64,000 bases of DNA from Sorangium cellulosum (GTDB taxonomy: Bacteria > Myxococcota_A > Polyangia > Polyangiales > Polyangiaceae): assembly GCF_004135735.1 (NCBI RefSeq), contig NZ_CP012670.1, positions 10,301,501-10,365,500 of the forward strand, written 5' to 3'. Below, in pieces: positions 63,862 to 64,000 of the stretch. The number at the start of each line of letters is the position of its first letter. Position 1 is the stretch's first letter. The translations under genes and the position numbers were made by a program. A model generated the notes under the pieces. The model had not been told where the DNA came from. It ran no database searches and worked only from the letters and a program-made list of their open reading frames with translations.

Positions 63862-64000
63862 GTGCGGGGTGGAGCCGTTGCCGTTCTGAGAGCGCTCGTG
63901 GTCGCGGCCGCGTTGCCCGCGGCGCTCGCTGCCTGCGGGAAGAAGGCGCCGCTCGGGTCTCCGTGCCGCGCCGACGACGACTGCGCTTCCGGCCTCGCTT
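63862..64000 (+). CDS. Start of a Cys-rich lipoprotein gene (truncated at the window edge)
   Basis: The reading frame VRGGAVAVLRALVVAAALPAALAAC followed by GKKAPLGSPCRADDDCASGLA is open to the last base. The lipobox LAAC and the C-R-x-D-D-D-C motif match a family of myxobacterial lipoproteins with tandem Cys-rich modules. A GTG five codons earlier (63847) is an alternative start. The rest of the gene lies beyond the window. Confidence 0.6.
   Translation, partial: MRGGAVAVLRALVVAAALPAALAACGKKAPLGSPCRADDDCASGLA

Noticed and set aside
1..64000. tRNA, rRNA or riboswitch genes
   Set aside because: No cloverleaf with a TTC-A/G-A loop, no conserved rRNA blocks and no recognised riboswitch core was seen on either strand by eye.

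Overview
This 64 kb window is very GC-rich (by eye above 70%), with long antisense open frames shadowing nearly every real gene. Gene content points to a myxobacterium of the Sorangium/Polyangiales type: many lipoproteins with low-complexity linkers, a DUF1592/DUF1552 pair, 'SNALTSNAL' repeats, eukaryotic-like kinases with long appendages, a terpene synthase/P450 pair and abundant short tandem repeats. No rRNA, tRNA, CRISPR array, insertion sequence or phage gene was recognised. All assignments come from reading the sequence; no database search was run.

Layout. 0-5.7 kb: end of a ThiO-like oxidase, a coupled DUF1592/DUF1552 pair, and a beta-helix lipoprotein. 5.9-20.6 kb: a degenerate ferredoxin-like protein with a repeat tail, small membrane proteins and lipoproteins, ffh, a CBM9-like lipoprotein overlapping a ferric-reductase-like gene on the other strand, the ABC-F protein Uup, an S46 peptidase, and a second ABC-F ATPase whose leader can mask its ribosome binding site. 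21-25.3 kb: a membrane peptide, a 1.6 kb gap, then a P450 and a class I terpene synthase. 25.3-36.7 kb: a 1655-residue kinase/ATPase/GAF/STAS regulator, an ArsR regulator with a C-terminal cysteine cluster, a gamma-glutamyltransferase, and a membrane pseudokinase with a natural (EAAAK)n helix.

36.7-42.9 kb, minus strand, is the highlight: a compact operon that looks like an unrecognised RiPP (ribosomally made, modified peptide) system. Its order is methyltransferase, two tandem 21-codon precursor genes, PqqD-like recognition protein, unknown 169-residue protein, MFS exporter, glutamine-dependent asparagine synthetase-like enzyme, and JmjC/cupin oxygenase. The two precursors share a PqqA-like P-x-[LIVMF]-[IV]-D-L-R leader, yet no radical SAM enzyme is present. 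I infer that PqqD presents the peptide, the ATP-dependent amidotransferase, oxygenase and methyltransferase modify it, and the MFS protein exports it.

43.5-64 kb: ferritin-like protein, Rpn-type nuclease, penicillin-acylase family enzyme, receiver protein, class III fructose-bisphosphatase, haem lipoprotein, DUF1264 protein, GH3 glucosidase, quinone oxidoreductase, and an operon of a DNRLRE lipoprotein with two oligopeptide ABC ATPases.

A recurring theme is a TA-rich -10-like hexamer 7-9 bases before the start codon of at least nine genes, suggesting leaderless mRNAs.
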